64,000 bases of DNA, from assembly GCA_947034885.2 (NCBI GenBank), contig OX344754.2, forward strand, positions 6,145,001-6,209,000, written 5' to 3'. The position numbers and the translations under genes were made by a program. Shown piece after piece: positions 1-12,200 of this stretch (within the stretch, counting starts at the first letter, position 1; each line of letters starts with the position of its first letter). The notes beneath the pieces are model-generated. The model ran no database searches. It saw only the letters and a program-made list of their open reading frames with translations, and was not told the origin of the DNA. This stretch comes from Thuidium tamariscinum. Lineage: Eukaryota; Streptophyta; Bryopsida; Hypnales; Thuidiaceae.

Positions 1-541
1 TATAAACCTTTCTTCAAATCCACACCTTATAAAATCTAATATAAATCTTCACTCTCTAATGTATATAATCTTCAAATCCTGATATTTTTACATTCACTTC
101 CTAACCATTGAAATTATCACTTTTCCCTTTGAGTTGTAGAAAGAAATTGAAAATGGTGGGCCACATAATATGTGAGAAGTTGTCTCAAGCTTAGCCATAT
201 GTGCCGACTTGGACCAAAATATTGCATGGCTCTAAACTTCTAAAAGTATTGCCTAAATTCTAAGTTATTGTTGAGCAAATATTCGTAGCATATACAAAAA
301 ATTAGGAGTCTTTCTAAAGATTCCCTTTAATTTTTAGTTGGCTCAAATAGAATGTTATAGAATGAAATGTATTGATATCAAGATATTTTGGCCACTTTTA
401 CATCAAATCATGCCTCTTATGTAGTAGTAATAATTTGATGTTTATTTTGTTAAGGGATTGTTTTTATTTTTTAGGTTTTTAAATTTGGTTTGGAACTCTT
501 TGATTCAATTTTAGGAGGCTCTTATGTTTGTATATAAATGC

Positions 542-1280
542 AGGTGATTGCAAGAAAGGCCTCCCTTTTTTGTCTTGTTTTGTTGTAGTATTCATTTTTT
601 TCCAGGAGTACTTTAAAAATTGGAAAACAATTTTTTTTTAAATGAAAAATATGTCCAATGTATATTTCTTTAGGAAGAAGCTACCTTGTGAAGGAAAACT
701 GTAGAAAAAGTTTCTAAGTAGGTGAACTAAAAAAGTGCAAAATCTCATGAAAATGAGTACTTTTACATTTTAATTTGTAAAAAATAGGAAAAGACATTTA
801 AAAATAAATAAAAATTGGAAATCTTGGAAGGATTGATGATGATGAGATTTCACTAAAAGAATGATTTAAAAACCATTTTCAATGTTCAGAATTGCTTATG
901 CAAGTGGTCCCCATTTGCATAAATGTATTATTTTTTTTAAATAATAAAATAATAAAATAATGTTTTTTTATTCTTTTTGGTGGACATATGAATCTCTAGT
1001 GTGGGAGTAGACCACATAAATTTCAATTCTACATTACTAATTTTGGATACTCCACAGTACTAAAATCCCTAAATTGCAAAGTGTGACAAATTAGCTAAAT
1101 TTAAATAGAAAATGTTTTTTGAATTTTTTTGAAAAATAAGAAATCTTATTACTGTCAATTTGGTCATCTTCAATAAAAATTTCAAATGAATTGGTTTCAT
1201 GCCCCCAAAGTTATTACCAATGGAATGAAAGTCACTTCAATTGTGACACCAAAAAGAACAACCCTTTCTTGCAATCACCC
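542..1280. mobile_element. Family A miniature element, copy A1 (TSD ATGC)
   Basis: The left end reads AGGTGATTGCAAGAAA and the right end TTTCTTGCAATCACCC, which are inverted copies. The flanks are ATGC at 538-541 and ATGC at 1281-1284. The 739-bp body has no coding frame. It is nested in the long-TIR element of 1-3030. Its interior resembles copy A2, including a shared GGAGTACTTTAAAA-like stretch near the left end and a CAATAAAAATTTCAA stretch near the right end. Confidence 0.85.
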
Positions 1281-1790
1281 ATGCATGTGTGTTATTAATT
1301 TATTTGTGAGATGTGCAGTTTTTGATGTTATGAGGCTTTAACTTTTCTTGAATTTTTATAGTCTTAATTTATTTGTCACTTAATGGGTTGGATTTTTTTA
1401 ATTCGATTTTGGTAGAAATTTTCTTATTTTAGTTTATTACTAAACAAACATTTTATGCACCTTGTAAGGAGATGGAAGTCATTCAATAAGTGAACTATCA
1501 TTTCAAGAAGTCTTTATCTCTAACCGATAAAGGCCTTTATTGGCCTTTCATGGATGATGATTTTAACTAAACAAAATTCACAACTTTGATAAAACTCAAC
1601 AAAGTGACCCAAATTATAATGATAGAAACTTTGATAAGATGTATTTTGAATTTTAAAGACCTTTATAAATAAGAAATCTGAATTGAAAAATTGTAACTTT
1701 CTTTGTAATAAAGACTAGTATACCCAGTTTGCCATTGCCAAAGCCAAAATACTACTAAAAATATTTTGTTATTTTTTTATTTCAAAAACT

Positions 1791-2060
1791 TTGAAATTTA
1801 ATACCTTTTATGTGTCAGAGAGTGAAAGGGCTTTGTTGCGGTACAAGAGGTTGCATTTTGGTATGAATAGAAAGTACTATGCACAAAGGAGTGCAAGGGC
1901 TTTGTTTTGTGATGTTTGGAGTTTGGACATGCAATGTGAAAGTTATGATTTTCCAAAATTAAAGATAATTTAATTTAATAACTTTCACATAGTAGGTCCA
2001 AACATGACAAAACAAAGTTTGAGCACCCTTCTTTGCATGAACTTTTGAATGCTTTCAAGA
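1791..2060. repeat. Back-to-back copies of the family K ~150-bp unit
   Basis: The core TGTGAAAGTTAT preceded by GGGCTTTGTTTTGTG is present forward at about 1890-1950 and inverted at about 1975-2045, so two units meet head to head near 1973. The same core recurs many times at 51.6-55.4 kb and once inverted at 58.7 kb. An incidental 60-codon open frame here is not considered coding. Confidence 0.55.
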
Positions 2061-3030
2061 ACATTGTTAGACACCTTGCGGTTTCTTAGAAATCAACATA
2101 ACAAAACAGAACAAAATAAGCTAATTTAAAGTATAGATAATATATGATAATCAAAAGAATAAGTTGTTAAGATTTTTTGGATTTTCAAACTTTTATTGGT
2201 ATAGAAATGAAGTACCTTCAAATGATGTGAATGTTTACTAGGGCCTTCACTTGAGATTTGTTGGTAGATCAATTTAATGTTTATCTTCTTCAAAGACAAT
2301 AGACTAAATAAATAATACAAAGCAAGATGATATATTTAACATCTCTATTGATAAATCTATCCCAAAGATAATTAATGAAGCAATTAGTATAGTTCCTTTA
2401 TTTTCCAAATACATAATTTTTTATGTTTAGAATGTACTCTCTGAAGTAAAGACCCTACTATATGTTTTACACTAAAGTTTGTCTTGCTATTGAAGGTTAA
2501 ATCTTGAAATCCAATGGTTTTAAACATTTGCAATTCTACTTACTACTCAAACCTTCCTTCTAATTTTTTTCTCTCTTGTTACGTTATTCTACTATATCCA
2601 AAATAAAATAGTGTAGTATGAATGTTTGTCACAACAAGCTTTTGTTCAAGCAATGAAGCATAATTTTATTCATGTTTGGTTTAATGAAAGTGATCAAGCA
2701 TGGTTTTTGCAAATAAAACTTCATTAATGCATTTTTCGTTGGCTTGAGACCAAAAGGTAGGATGTTTTGCATTGACACTCTAAACACAAGTAAAAATCTA
2801 AAGAGGGTGACCTTATTTAAAAGTATGACATTGGTACCACACTAGAAGATTCCACCTTTAAGAAGTTAAAAACCACTTCAAAAAAACAATGTTGATTCTA
2901 TTAACAAAAACAAGGTAACATTCGAAATCCAATCATTTATACACAAGACGCTATAAAACACATTTTTCTATATAGAGAGTGAAGATTTGAATTAGATTTT
3001 ATAAGGTGTGGATTTGAAGAAAGGTTTATA

Positions 3031-4900
3031 GTATGAGGTTTTTTATGCAAGGATGAGAGGGTCAAACTTAGGAGGTGAGGGTTCACTAGCTAAAGACCAT
3101 AAGGCAAGGGCTAAAAAAATGTTATCATGAGTTTGTTAAAGTACCGATGTTTGTAGAAAAATTCTAGAATAGTAGAATGAAAAAGTTTGTTACATATAAA
3201 TATATGATTTTTTAATTCTTGATTGATAATTAATCAAGTTGGAAATTATCATTTTTAATTTTACTGAAAAGTGTGTATTGCAATAGTGTTTGTGCTTGAT
3301 TCTTTCTTTTGAGCTACAATGACAAGATGTAAAGTCATTTCTTCTCAATTCTAATGGATAACTATCTTTGATTCAACCTTGAAGTTATTTTTTATATTTT
3401 TTTGGCGTTTTTGTAGTACAAGATGTATTTTCTTTGATAGTTTCTTCAAGAGGGAAGAAAAGGTTGATCACAATACTACCCCATACAATAGAAAATATAT
3501 GTATTAGCCAACTTCATCACAACTTCAACTTATTCAAAGGCACCTTTAAGGTAACCGGTCATTCAAACTAGTGATGGATTTAATATTTTATGGAGATTTA
3601 GGGATTGACATATTCAAGGAGAAGTTGCTCAATTAAAATGTATGTCAAATCCCAATGAAGTAAATATTTATATAAAACTACACTTGAAATATTTGGCTTC
3701 AATTTTCTTGTAGGCCTTCTACTATTGTTGTCGATCTTCAAGTTATTTGAAGTTACATAAATTGTAGGATGTTAAAAAAACATACAAATTCCTTGTTTGG
3801 ATAGTTGTTTAGCTAAATGTCTCTTCTTCTCTCTATGAATTAGTAATTTATAGTCAAGAAGATTCATTGTGGCATACTACTTTTCTTTTCTTTTTTAGGA
3901 GGAGGGGGGGTATTTCTTATAATGCATCTATAATAACAAAAAATAAAGCATGTAAATATAGAAAATTAGATTTTCATCCATTTGTACTAAGGCATGAGCA
4001 AGTTGTCTATGAATTAAGAAATACATGAGATGAAGTTTTGTCTCCGAGTGTTATAAAAATCATATTTAAGATTCATGTAAAAAATAATCAACTAGTTTAG
4101 GAATGGCTTTGAAAACATTCTCAAATTCAACTTACCTCTTAAGTAACCAAGTCAAGCAATAAGATCAACAAAAGCCAATTTATTTTCCTTCAAGTTCATT
4201 GCTTTGGTTTCTTTAAAAACTAATATCCAATATAAGAAATGTGACAATTTGACCCCCAAAAAATTAATCATATTTCCTTTTTATCACCCCAATTTTTACA
4301 CTCTATTTTGGTAGGTAGGTATTTCTATCAAGGAAATTGTCAAAAATTAAAAGACCCTTGGTAAATCCTTTACCTTGCCACTACAAGTCTACAAAGAATT
4401 TAAATTATGAAATTTCAAAAACAATTGAATTTGTAAGAACTAATAGTTATGTAGCTCATCTAACAAAAAACCCAAGGCATTCTATAATATACAATCCATA
4501 AGAATTCAAAATTCAAAATTTTAATGTACATCTATTACATGCTACAAATAAGTCTAGATAATGACCTTTTGGTCTTTGTAAATGATTTCAAAGGTGGTAC
4601 ATCACAAAGTTCCACACTTTAGTCTCAACTTTTCTTTTTGAATCCCTTCTCCATGAGTTTTCAAATGAATACCTTTCATCTTCAATACTTTAACTTTGAC
4701 TTCTATTTTTAGAGGATACACACATATGTATATATATATATGCTAATTCTTTTGTTATTGAAATTTATTCTTATCAAAATAGGAACAAAATCATGACAAT
4801 GCAAAACTATTGTCATGAATACCAACGATGCACATTTCTTGGATTGAAGTCTCGCAAGGAGGATGACCTACAAGTGAACATTTCTTTAGAGTCTCGCTAG
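3031..4900. other. Gene-free AT-rich spacer
   Basis: No open frame, RNA gene or bounded transposon was recognised. The stretch contains homopolymer runs and ordinary AT-rich intergenic sequence up to the promoter of the hexose transporter. Confidence 0.6.
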
Positions 4901-4925
4901 TAGGATCAAAGAAGTAGTATAAAAG
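4845..4925 (+). promoter_or_regulatory. Promoter of the hexose transporter: TATA box and duplicated upstream motif
   Basis: TATAAAAG lies at 4918-4925, about 160 bp before the ATG at 5087. This would leave a 5' leader of roughly 130 nt if transcription starts about 30 bp downstream. Upstream, two related copies of TCTCGCWAGKAGGATSA sit about 46 bp apart (near 4847 and 4893) and could be a repeated factor site. This is inferred from position and motif only. Confidence 0.5.
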
Positions 4926-5086
4926 GGTACTCCTCCCAACCCATCTTCACATCTTTGTGACGAGTTGGGCTACACTTGCACTTGAACTTGTTACTTTTGA
5001 AGGCAACATCCTATTGTTGTAGAGTTTTTTGTAGTGCCAATTGGGTAGACTTGCACATTAGTTTGTAGTGAGTGTTGTTCAACAAA

Positions 5087-7124
5087 ATGGCCCATGGGGC
5101 AACGATGTCCGTTGGGGAGATCAAACACTACCCCGGTCGAACCACATTCTTTTTGTGGTTGGTTTATGTCCTTGCTGCTTCGGGTGGTCTCATGTTTGGA
5201 TATGATGTTGGCATCTCAGGTACACACTTAAGACATTATATACTAGACTTCTTTTTGGCTATAGGTTACTTTTTGTCTTCTAATAGCTTGAATATCTCCA
5301 AGTCTTAGATTTTGCAAATGGACTTTAGTTTTTAGTTCCTTGAGTTACATAGGTTTGGTGACATGAATAGATGGATTTCTTTTCGAATTCTTCTTTTTTG
5401 TCCTTTCAATCTTAATTGCTCCTTTGTGGTTCTAATTTACATATCGGTTCACTCTTGCCTAAGTTTGTTGTTGTATTCTTGTTGTAGGTGGTGTAACATC
5501 TATGGACGAGTTTCTTTCCAAGTTCTTCCCTAATGTACTCGAAAAGAAACATGCACATGCCAATATCGACAATGCTTATTGCAAATACAACGACCAAAAG
5601 CTTCAAGCGTTCACTTCTTCTCTCTACATTACGGCCCTTCTTGCCTCTTTGGTTGGCTCCTACACGACACGACATTGGGGCCGCAAGGCCACCATGCTCA
5701 TTGCCGGTGTTGCCTTTTGTCTTGGAGTTGTATTCACATCCACCGCACAAAAGATTGCCATGCTCATCATTGGTAGGATTCTACTTGGATGGGGAGTGGG
5801 CTTTGCTAATCAAGTTGTGCCACTCTACCTTTCGGAGATGGCACCCCCGAAGTGGCGTGGGGCTCTCAACATCCTCTTCCAACTTGCGGTGACCATCGGG
5901 ATCCTCTTTGCCAATTTGGTCAACTATGGCACCCAAAAGATGCAATCCAATGGGTGGCGGGTTTCCCTTGCCATTGCGGGAATCCCCGCGGCCTTGATTA
6001 CCATTGGTGGACTTGTCTTACCCGACACACCCAACTCCTTGGTGTAGCGGGGGAAACTTGACAATGGGAGGAAGGTCCTACAACGCATCCGTGGCATAGA
6101 AGAGGTGGACCAAGAGTTCCAAGACATTGTTGCCGCAAGCCATGAAGCGGCGGCCTTGGAGCAAAGTGCGTTTCGCAATGTGATGAAGCATTGCAACCGG
6201 CCCCAACTTGTCATCTCCATGCTCTTGCAATTCTTCCAACAATTCACGGGGATCAATGCCATCATGTTCTACGCACCGGTGTTGTTCCAAACGGTGGGGT
6301 TTGGGAACTCCGCATCGTTGTATTCATCTGTGATTGTAGGCGCCGTAAATGTGTTGTCCACCTTGGTGGCCGTTTTCATGGTGGACCGCAAGGGCCGTCG
6401 TTGGCTCCTCCTTGAAGCTTGTGTTCAAATGTTTGTGGCTTAGGTATAAAACTCCCACCATTGTATGATTGTTTTCCTTTCCTATTCTTGCATGCGTGTC
6501 TTAATCATCCATTTAGCTTTTCAAAAAGACACAATGGACCCCTTCATTTGTTGTCCTACTTCTAAATTAGAATGAAGGTATGTACTCCATGATGTCTATG
6601 TTTTCCATTCCAAGCCTTCCAAGACATTCATGTGTGTAAGTTGTGCTCTTGTGTAGGTGGCGGTTGGTCTCATTCTTGCTCTTGGATTGAAGGGCACCAC
6701 CATGGCCTCCTACTTGGGGTGGATTGCCGTGGTGTTGATTTGCGTGTACGTTTCGTCTTTTGCATGGTTGTGGGGGCCTTTGGGGTGGTTGATTCCAAGT
6801 GAGATCTATCCTTTGGATGTGCGATCCGCGGGTCAAGCCATCACCGTGTCCACCAACATGTTCTTCACCTTTGTCATTGGGCAAGTGTTCTTGTCCATGT
6901 TGTGTGCGTTGAAGTGGGGTGTGTTCCTTTTCTTTGTGGCGTGGGTGTTGGTGATGATGGCCTTCACGTATTGGTTTATTCCGGAGACCAAGGGCATTCC
7001 CATTGAAGAAATGGACTCGGTGTGGACGGGGCATTGGTTTTGGAAGCATTTTGTTCCTACTTCCACATGTCCTCCCCCCTTGAGTGAAGTGGAGGCCAAC
7101 AATATGGAAATGGGTGCAATGTAG
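5087..7124 (+). pseudogene. STP-type monosaccharide/H+ symporter (MFS), two in-frame TAG codons
   Basis: This is a plasma-membrane sugar transport protein of the plant STP clade of the major facilitator superfamily, which imports hexoses with protons. There are three exons: 5087-5219, 5488-6443 and 6657-7124. Introns are GT-AG (263 and 213 bp) and the joined frame is 519 codons, the usual STP size. Visible features are GYDVGISGG at residues 38-46 with the TM1 aspartate D40, the RHWGRK loop, [14 protein letters not shown] and [40 protein letters not shown], and PETKG near 472-476. The ATG was chosen because MAHGATMSVG aligns with STP N termini. Codon 231 (6045-6047, where the family has Glu or Gln) and codon 363 (6441-6443, last codon of exon 2, normally Gln) are TAG. 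There are no frameshifts, and splice sites and motifs are intact, so this is a very young pseudogene, a null allele, or an assembly error. Every other Gln codon is CAA. A weak donor (GTGGCT) a few bases upstream could skip the second stop but not the first. Confidence 0.85.
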
Positions 7125-7794
7125 ACTATTTCCTAGCTAGTTGGTACCCAAAGTGTTTAGAGGGTTTCAAAATAGCTCTTGTTGATTTTTCTAGAGAGCA
7201 AGATGTACTTGCATGAAGATGTGCATTTTGGAGGAAACATGGACAAGTGTTGAGGTTTATATTTTTGAAATATTAATATGAGCATTCAAGAACTTGAAAC
7301 ACAACTTAGCCATGGTAAAAGTAATGGAAGAAAACCACTTAGTTTGCAAGTGTTAGGGGATGTGTGTTTTTTTGTTTTCAATTTTCCTTCAAGATGATTA
7401 TTTTTTTTGAGAGAAAAAACTATGATAAAGAAAACTACATCATAGTCTACAAAAAGGAGTTCTACAATTTCTAAAGCCCTTCAATAATAGAAGTGGGTGC
7501 ACCTAATTGTAGACCACGGTAACAGTAAGTGATTTTTGAACACATGTTTCTAATTGTTTTATTGAATTGTTGCATTTGTGAAATGCTAATATTGATTTTG
7601 TTTTTTGATATATCTCAAATTTTAGAGGCTTAGGTTATGCACTTGTCTTCATTGGGTAGCATTGTAGGATACTTCTAGTTGTCTAGGAGTAGCTTTTGTG
7701 GTTGGTAGCAAGTGCATGGGCAAGTCTCATACAAGATTAGTTTCATTTGAAGGTGTTTCACCAAATTATTATATAGTTTTATTAATTATCCATA
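7125..7794 (+). other. 3' flank of the hexose transporter
   Basis: AT-rich sequence. The frame stays free of TAA and TGA until 7251 but contains three more TAG codons. No further gene is seen, and no clear polyadenylation signal was chosen. Confidence 0.4.
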
Positions 7795-8536
7795 GGGTCA
7801 TTGCAAGAAAGACCTGCGGGAAAGCGTAGCGTTTTGCACAGTATTGATTTTTTTCTTTGGGAGTACTGTATAAATAGTAACTCAATTTTAAAAATAAAAA
7901 AAAATGTTTGATGTATATACCTTTAAGAAGAAGATTCCCTAGGAAGGAAAAGCATAGAAAAATTCTCTAAGTAGGAGAACTAGAAAAGTACTGAATTTCG
8001 TGAAAATTGTAACTTTCACTATAGTTTTACATTTTAATTTGTAAAATATAGGGAAAGTAATTTTTCTTAAAACTAAAAATTTTCCATTTGGGAAGAATTT
8101 ATGGTAAAGGCATTTCACCAAAATAATGATCCGAAAACTATCTTGATTGTTCAAAAATGTGCATGCAAGGGAGGCTTGTAAGCACACATGTAGAGGAAAG
8201 AGAATAATGTTTTTTTAAATTTCCTTTGGTGCAAACATGCCTACTTAGTGTAGGAATAGACCCTAGAAATCTCAGATCTAAATTATTAATTTAAAGTACT
8301 CCCCAGTAATAAAAACCCCTAAACCGCAAAGTGTGACAAATTAGAGAAATTATAATTTAAATATAAAATGATTTTTGAAAATTTATGAAAAATAAGGGTT
8401 TTGATAACTATCAAATCAGTCATCTTCAATAAAAATTTCAAGTTCAAAGAGTTAATGCTTCAAAAGTTATAGCTCATGACAACTCCGTCACTCAAAGTGT
8501 GACGTCAAATAGTACAAGTCTTTCTTGCATTCACCC
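7795..8536. mobile_element. Family A miniature element, copy A2 (TSD CATA)
   Basis: Ends are GGGTCATTGCAAGAAA and TTTCTTGCATTCACCC. CATA flanks both sides (7791-7794 and 8537-8540). It is 742 bp, non-coding, and clearly related along its length to A1. Confidence 0.85.
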
Positions 8537-8914
8537 CATAACACCTCTACTAAGAGAGCATTTTTTTTCCTTTAGACGATATCACGGAGGCCTCAAGGAT
8601 GGGAAAAATCATTTGTGTATTCACATGTTTAGGTCAGTCATTTCAATGAAAAATGTGTAATCTTCTAACCTCATGACATTTTTTGCTGATGAATTGTTGT
8701 AAAGATAAGACAATGAAGACAATTTTTTGGGTGCTCTAGAGGTGAGAATATGTTTAATATTGAGTTTGCTGAGCGATGTGCTATTTGATTTTCCTGGCGC
8801 AACAAAGTGTGAGGTTTTTTTATGTGATTTTTGTGTAATTGCAACCAGTGTTAATCCTGTCCGTTTGGAAAAATATGCTCGATCTTCTACCTATTGTAAT
8901 TGATTTAGTCTTTG
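8537..8914. other. Gene-free spacer
   Basis: Nothing recognised between A2 and element F; no coding frame. Confidence 0.5.
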
Positions 8915-9290
8915 CATTACAGAAAATATGGACTCTCTAGAGGGCTGCCAAGGTTTGACAATCCAGTCTATATACACAGCCCTACGGAGCTACAGAAAGG
9001 GCAGAATCTTTGACAGAGTTGTGTGACAGAGGTGTGTCAGCTTGTGTGAATATCTTAGGTATGTATGAGTGTCTTGCCTTTTTTAATTCCTGGTCTGTTA
9101 GTGAAGGGTAACTATTGCATGCTCCTCTGTTTAACTAATGGTTCTTTGTAATGCAATGCATTGACAATTGCAAAACTGACATGAGCGACAATAGGGGAAA
9201 AAAATTTGTGAAGGGGAAAAAAATGTTATCTAAAGGGTCCCCTCCGGCACTTCTTAGCGGCCCTCCAAAGAGTCCATATTTTCTCTAATG
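8915..9290. mobile_element. Family F miniature element (CATTA ends)
   Basis: The two ends are inverted copies for about 30 bp: CATTACAGAAAATATGGACT on the left, and on the right the reverse complement of CATTAGAGAAAATATGGACT. The repeat then continues imperfectly into GAGGGC. The 376-bp body is non-coding. Flanks (TTG before, AAA after) give no target duplication, as in family B, whose ends also start CATTA. Confidence 0.75.
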
Positions 9291-12200
9291 AAAAAGGTTG
9301 TTGAGCTTTACATGTAGTTTGCACGCCATTCGTCTTTCATCTGAAGCATTCTCCTCTTTTCATTTCGGTTCCTGATTCTCGTGTTTTGTGTTATTTCTTC
9401 CGACCCAAGTCAGCTCTACAGATAGTTTGCGAATGCTTGACTGTAACTTTCTTTTAGGGTTTGGGTTCTGCTGCATTTACGTTGATATCAGCTTCAGGAG
9501 CTCCGTAACGAAGTTGCGACAAGTCTGTGAAACCTCAAAGGCTCGGAGTAGTTGCAGATGAGTAGTGGGAAAGTCTTTGCACAATTAATGATCTCTTTTT
9601 AAATTTTCACATGGATATAAACGTCCTCTCTCTCGACAGTGTCTCACTTCCTAATCAACTAATATGAACTAAGAGTAGAAGGCAGCTCACTTCGAGGGCA
9701 GTACGTCGGACATTGTTTAGGAGAAGGCTAGGTTTGGGATGGCTTCTTTTAATACTGTTTGCGAGTGAAGGTTATGCAAATTGGAAGCAGATGTTGGAAG
9801 GGGTGCACCTTCCTCGGATCCTAGTTGCCATTCTTCTGAGAATGAGGTTGAAAAGGATTTCATGAGTTGGGTTTGGTCTATCAATTCTCCGAGCATAGTT
9901 TTTTTCTCTCTCTATATATATACAATCACGTTATCATCTTCAGGACTGAGCGTCTTTAATTAGGTTTAATTAAAGACCATTCTTTTATCTTGAAATCTTT
10001 AATATAAGTAAGTATTAAACCGGAAGCAAGTTATTTGTGATTCTGCAATCCATTGGCACTTTTCTGTAATGCTAAGTAGAATTGTAGACGGAGCGTTTGT
10101 AGTGATCACATGGTTGGACTTCGAATGAGAGCATGGTCAATGTCATCTATATGAAGGTTTGATTTGTCTTATGGATGATGCAAGTGAGACGGAAGGATTT
10201 GGGGATGCTTTCTTGCACGGTCACTTAGATATTACATAGATTTATTCCTCAGCTTTGTCATGAGGCAGATGGACTTAATTATTTTGCAGGTTCTTTCCTC
10301 CTTCCTATTTTGATTTCTTTCCTCTCTGCTTAAGATCTACCTTTTATTTGGGGGACTTACGCAATGCAATTGTAGGTGACAGGTCCAATTTGTTTTAATT
10401 TTGCAGGTTCTATGCTCTATATTTTGAGTTTTCTCTCTACTGAAGATTTGCCACGTTCTGTGTTTTGAACTAATGCAACGCGACTATCAGTTCGTAGAGC
10501 TCTTTTCTCATTAGGCTATTTAAGTTTGTTCTTATGAAGTTGCGCATGTGCTAATTGTGTGCCTTATTACTTGAGTACTCGTTGTAATTGGCCATTTGTT
10601 TTCCTCGTGTAAAGTTCTTTATCATACAGTTGAAGGCTGGTTGTTTTTCTGTACAGAGAGTGAAATGGTGAGTTTCATTAAAATGGCAGTGTTTTTGGAA
10701 GGTCATGTTTCCAGGTATTGTAAGCTCCAAGTGCAAACGTTTCCATTTCCTTGGCAGTCGGAATCTGAAAATAGGCAAGCCTTGAGCAACACCTGGCCTC
10801 CTTTGTTAAGACACAATACACATCTAGACAACGCACTTTTGCATGCCATGCCTGCAAAAGATAAACCGTGCGTAGCCGTCTTGTAACACGAAGAGTATGC
10901 CCAAGAGGTCCTCTTCGCCAGCCTACATGCCAAAAATAATATCAGGCTTCCGGGCTTTCCTGGGCAATTCGATCTCAGGAATTGACCTGGTGGCAGAAAC
11001 TTGGGAAGCTAGAAAAGCCCAAGAGAGCCTTACCAATCGGTGGAGAGTCTTCATTCCCCTGTTGTTGCAACTTCTTGATCTTTACTGCTGGTCTGTGCGC
11101 AACAAGAGCTCCGAACCCATCCATACTCCAAATCCCCAAACCCGCATCGACTACAACATCGAGGGACTAAAACTCATGATAATGAAACACATCGAGGCCG
11201 GCAAACATCTCATCTGCCCAACGTCACTGCGGGACCCTGTGACTGGTCTTCGGAGTAGCTCACTAGTTACCGCAGCAAGAGCATTCGTCACACCGTCCCC
11301 GACACCGTCCAACAATACTCGAGCACTAATCACTTCGTGCAGCATGTCTGAGAGCGGTTCAAAATGAAAAATGTGCCTAGAGCAGGAGGCAATGGGTTGA
11401 CCTTAACTTCACGGGTCGGGGTTGATTCGCTCACCACGTCGCGCTTCCAGCTCCAGATCGGGGCAGTGTCACACAAGTTCGAGATCGCACCCATGCCAGC
11501 ATCAGGAAGAAGCCGCAACGTTCGTGTCGACTTTGCTGGGGGGAGCTCATCAAGCACCTGAACTTCAGTAAGACGTCTTCTCTGTCGATCTGCAATTGAC
11601 AACCAGCGCCCACCACCTCAGCTTCACTTTCAATCCGCTGTCTTCCTTCACAGAAGCAAAGAAGGCCAAAATTAAGGTGCTGCAGTGGCTGGGCGAGGCT
11701 GAACATACGACTGATTCCTACCTGATTTCTTTGGAATTACGCTCTGCAAAGGGCATATGCTGCTCGCCAAGTCGCCATGGTCCTCTCTGCAGTATCTTAG
11801 TGCACTGGCACATCCCACGGGAGACAATAAAATTCCCCACCATTAGTCAGGGAACTAACCAAGCGTCCTGGGCACTGTGCAGTGTATGCATTTGACAGAG
11901 GACTCAGATGGATAGAAAGCCATGTACGGGGATTCTGGAATAATCGCATTACGCCAGTACGTCTGTTTCAATTCACCAATTCTAGATCGCAAACTCAATT
12001 ACTCCATGAAGGAGATCCGCTTCAACAGGAAACCAGCCGGAGATTTTGAATCACTCGCCAATGCCCCAACGCACTGGACTTGTAATGTTCCTTAAATGTT
12101 GTTTGTCCACTGACTTTTCCAATGTCTGGTTGCGAGTCTTTGGTAAGGGTATGTTTCCAAACTAAACTTTGCTAACTCCAAGTTTATGAAAAGAAATACC

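Larger units (their letters stand above)
1..3030. mobile_element. Long-TIR DNA element (Mutator-like or foldback), left end at window edge
   Basis: Bases 1-58 reappear as a reverse complement at 2973-3030 with about two mismatches; both arms start TATAAACCTTTCTTCAAATC. The arms bracket about 3 kb with no open frame longer than 64 codons, so this is a non-autonomous element. The terminal repeat may extend left of the window, so neither its full length nor a target duplication can be read. Long terminal inverted repeats are typical of Mutator-like and foldback elements; the class is inferred from that alone. A family A element lies inside at 542-1280, so this element is older than that insertion. 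Confidence 0.7.

Noticed and set aside
11364-11561. Possible coding exon (65 codons) in the GC-elevated segment
   Set aside because: No family recognised, overlaps other frames of similar length, and no convincing splice sites.
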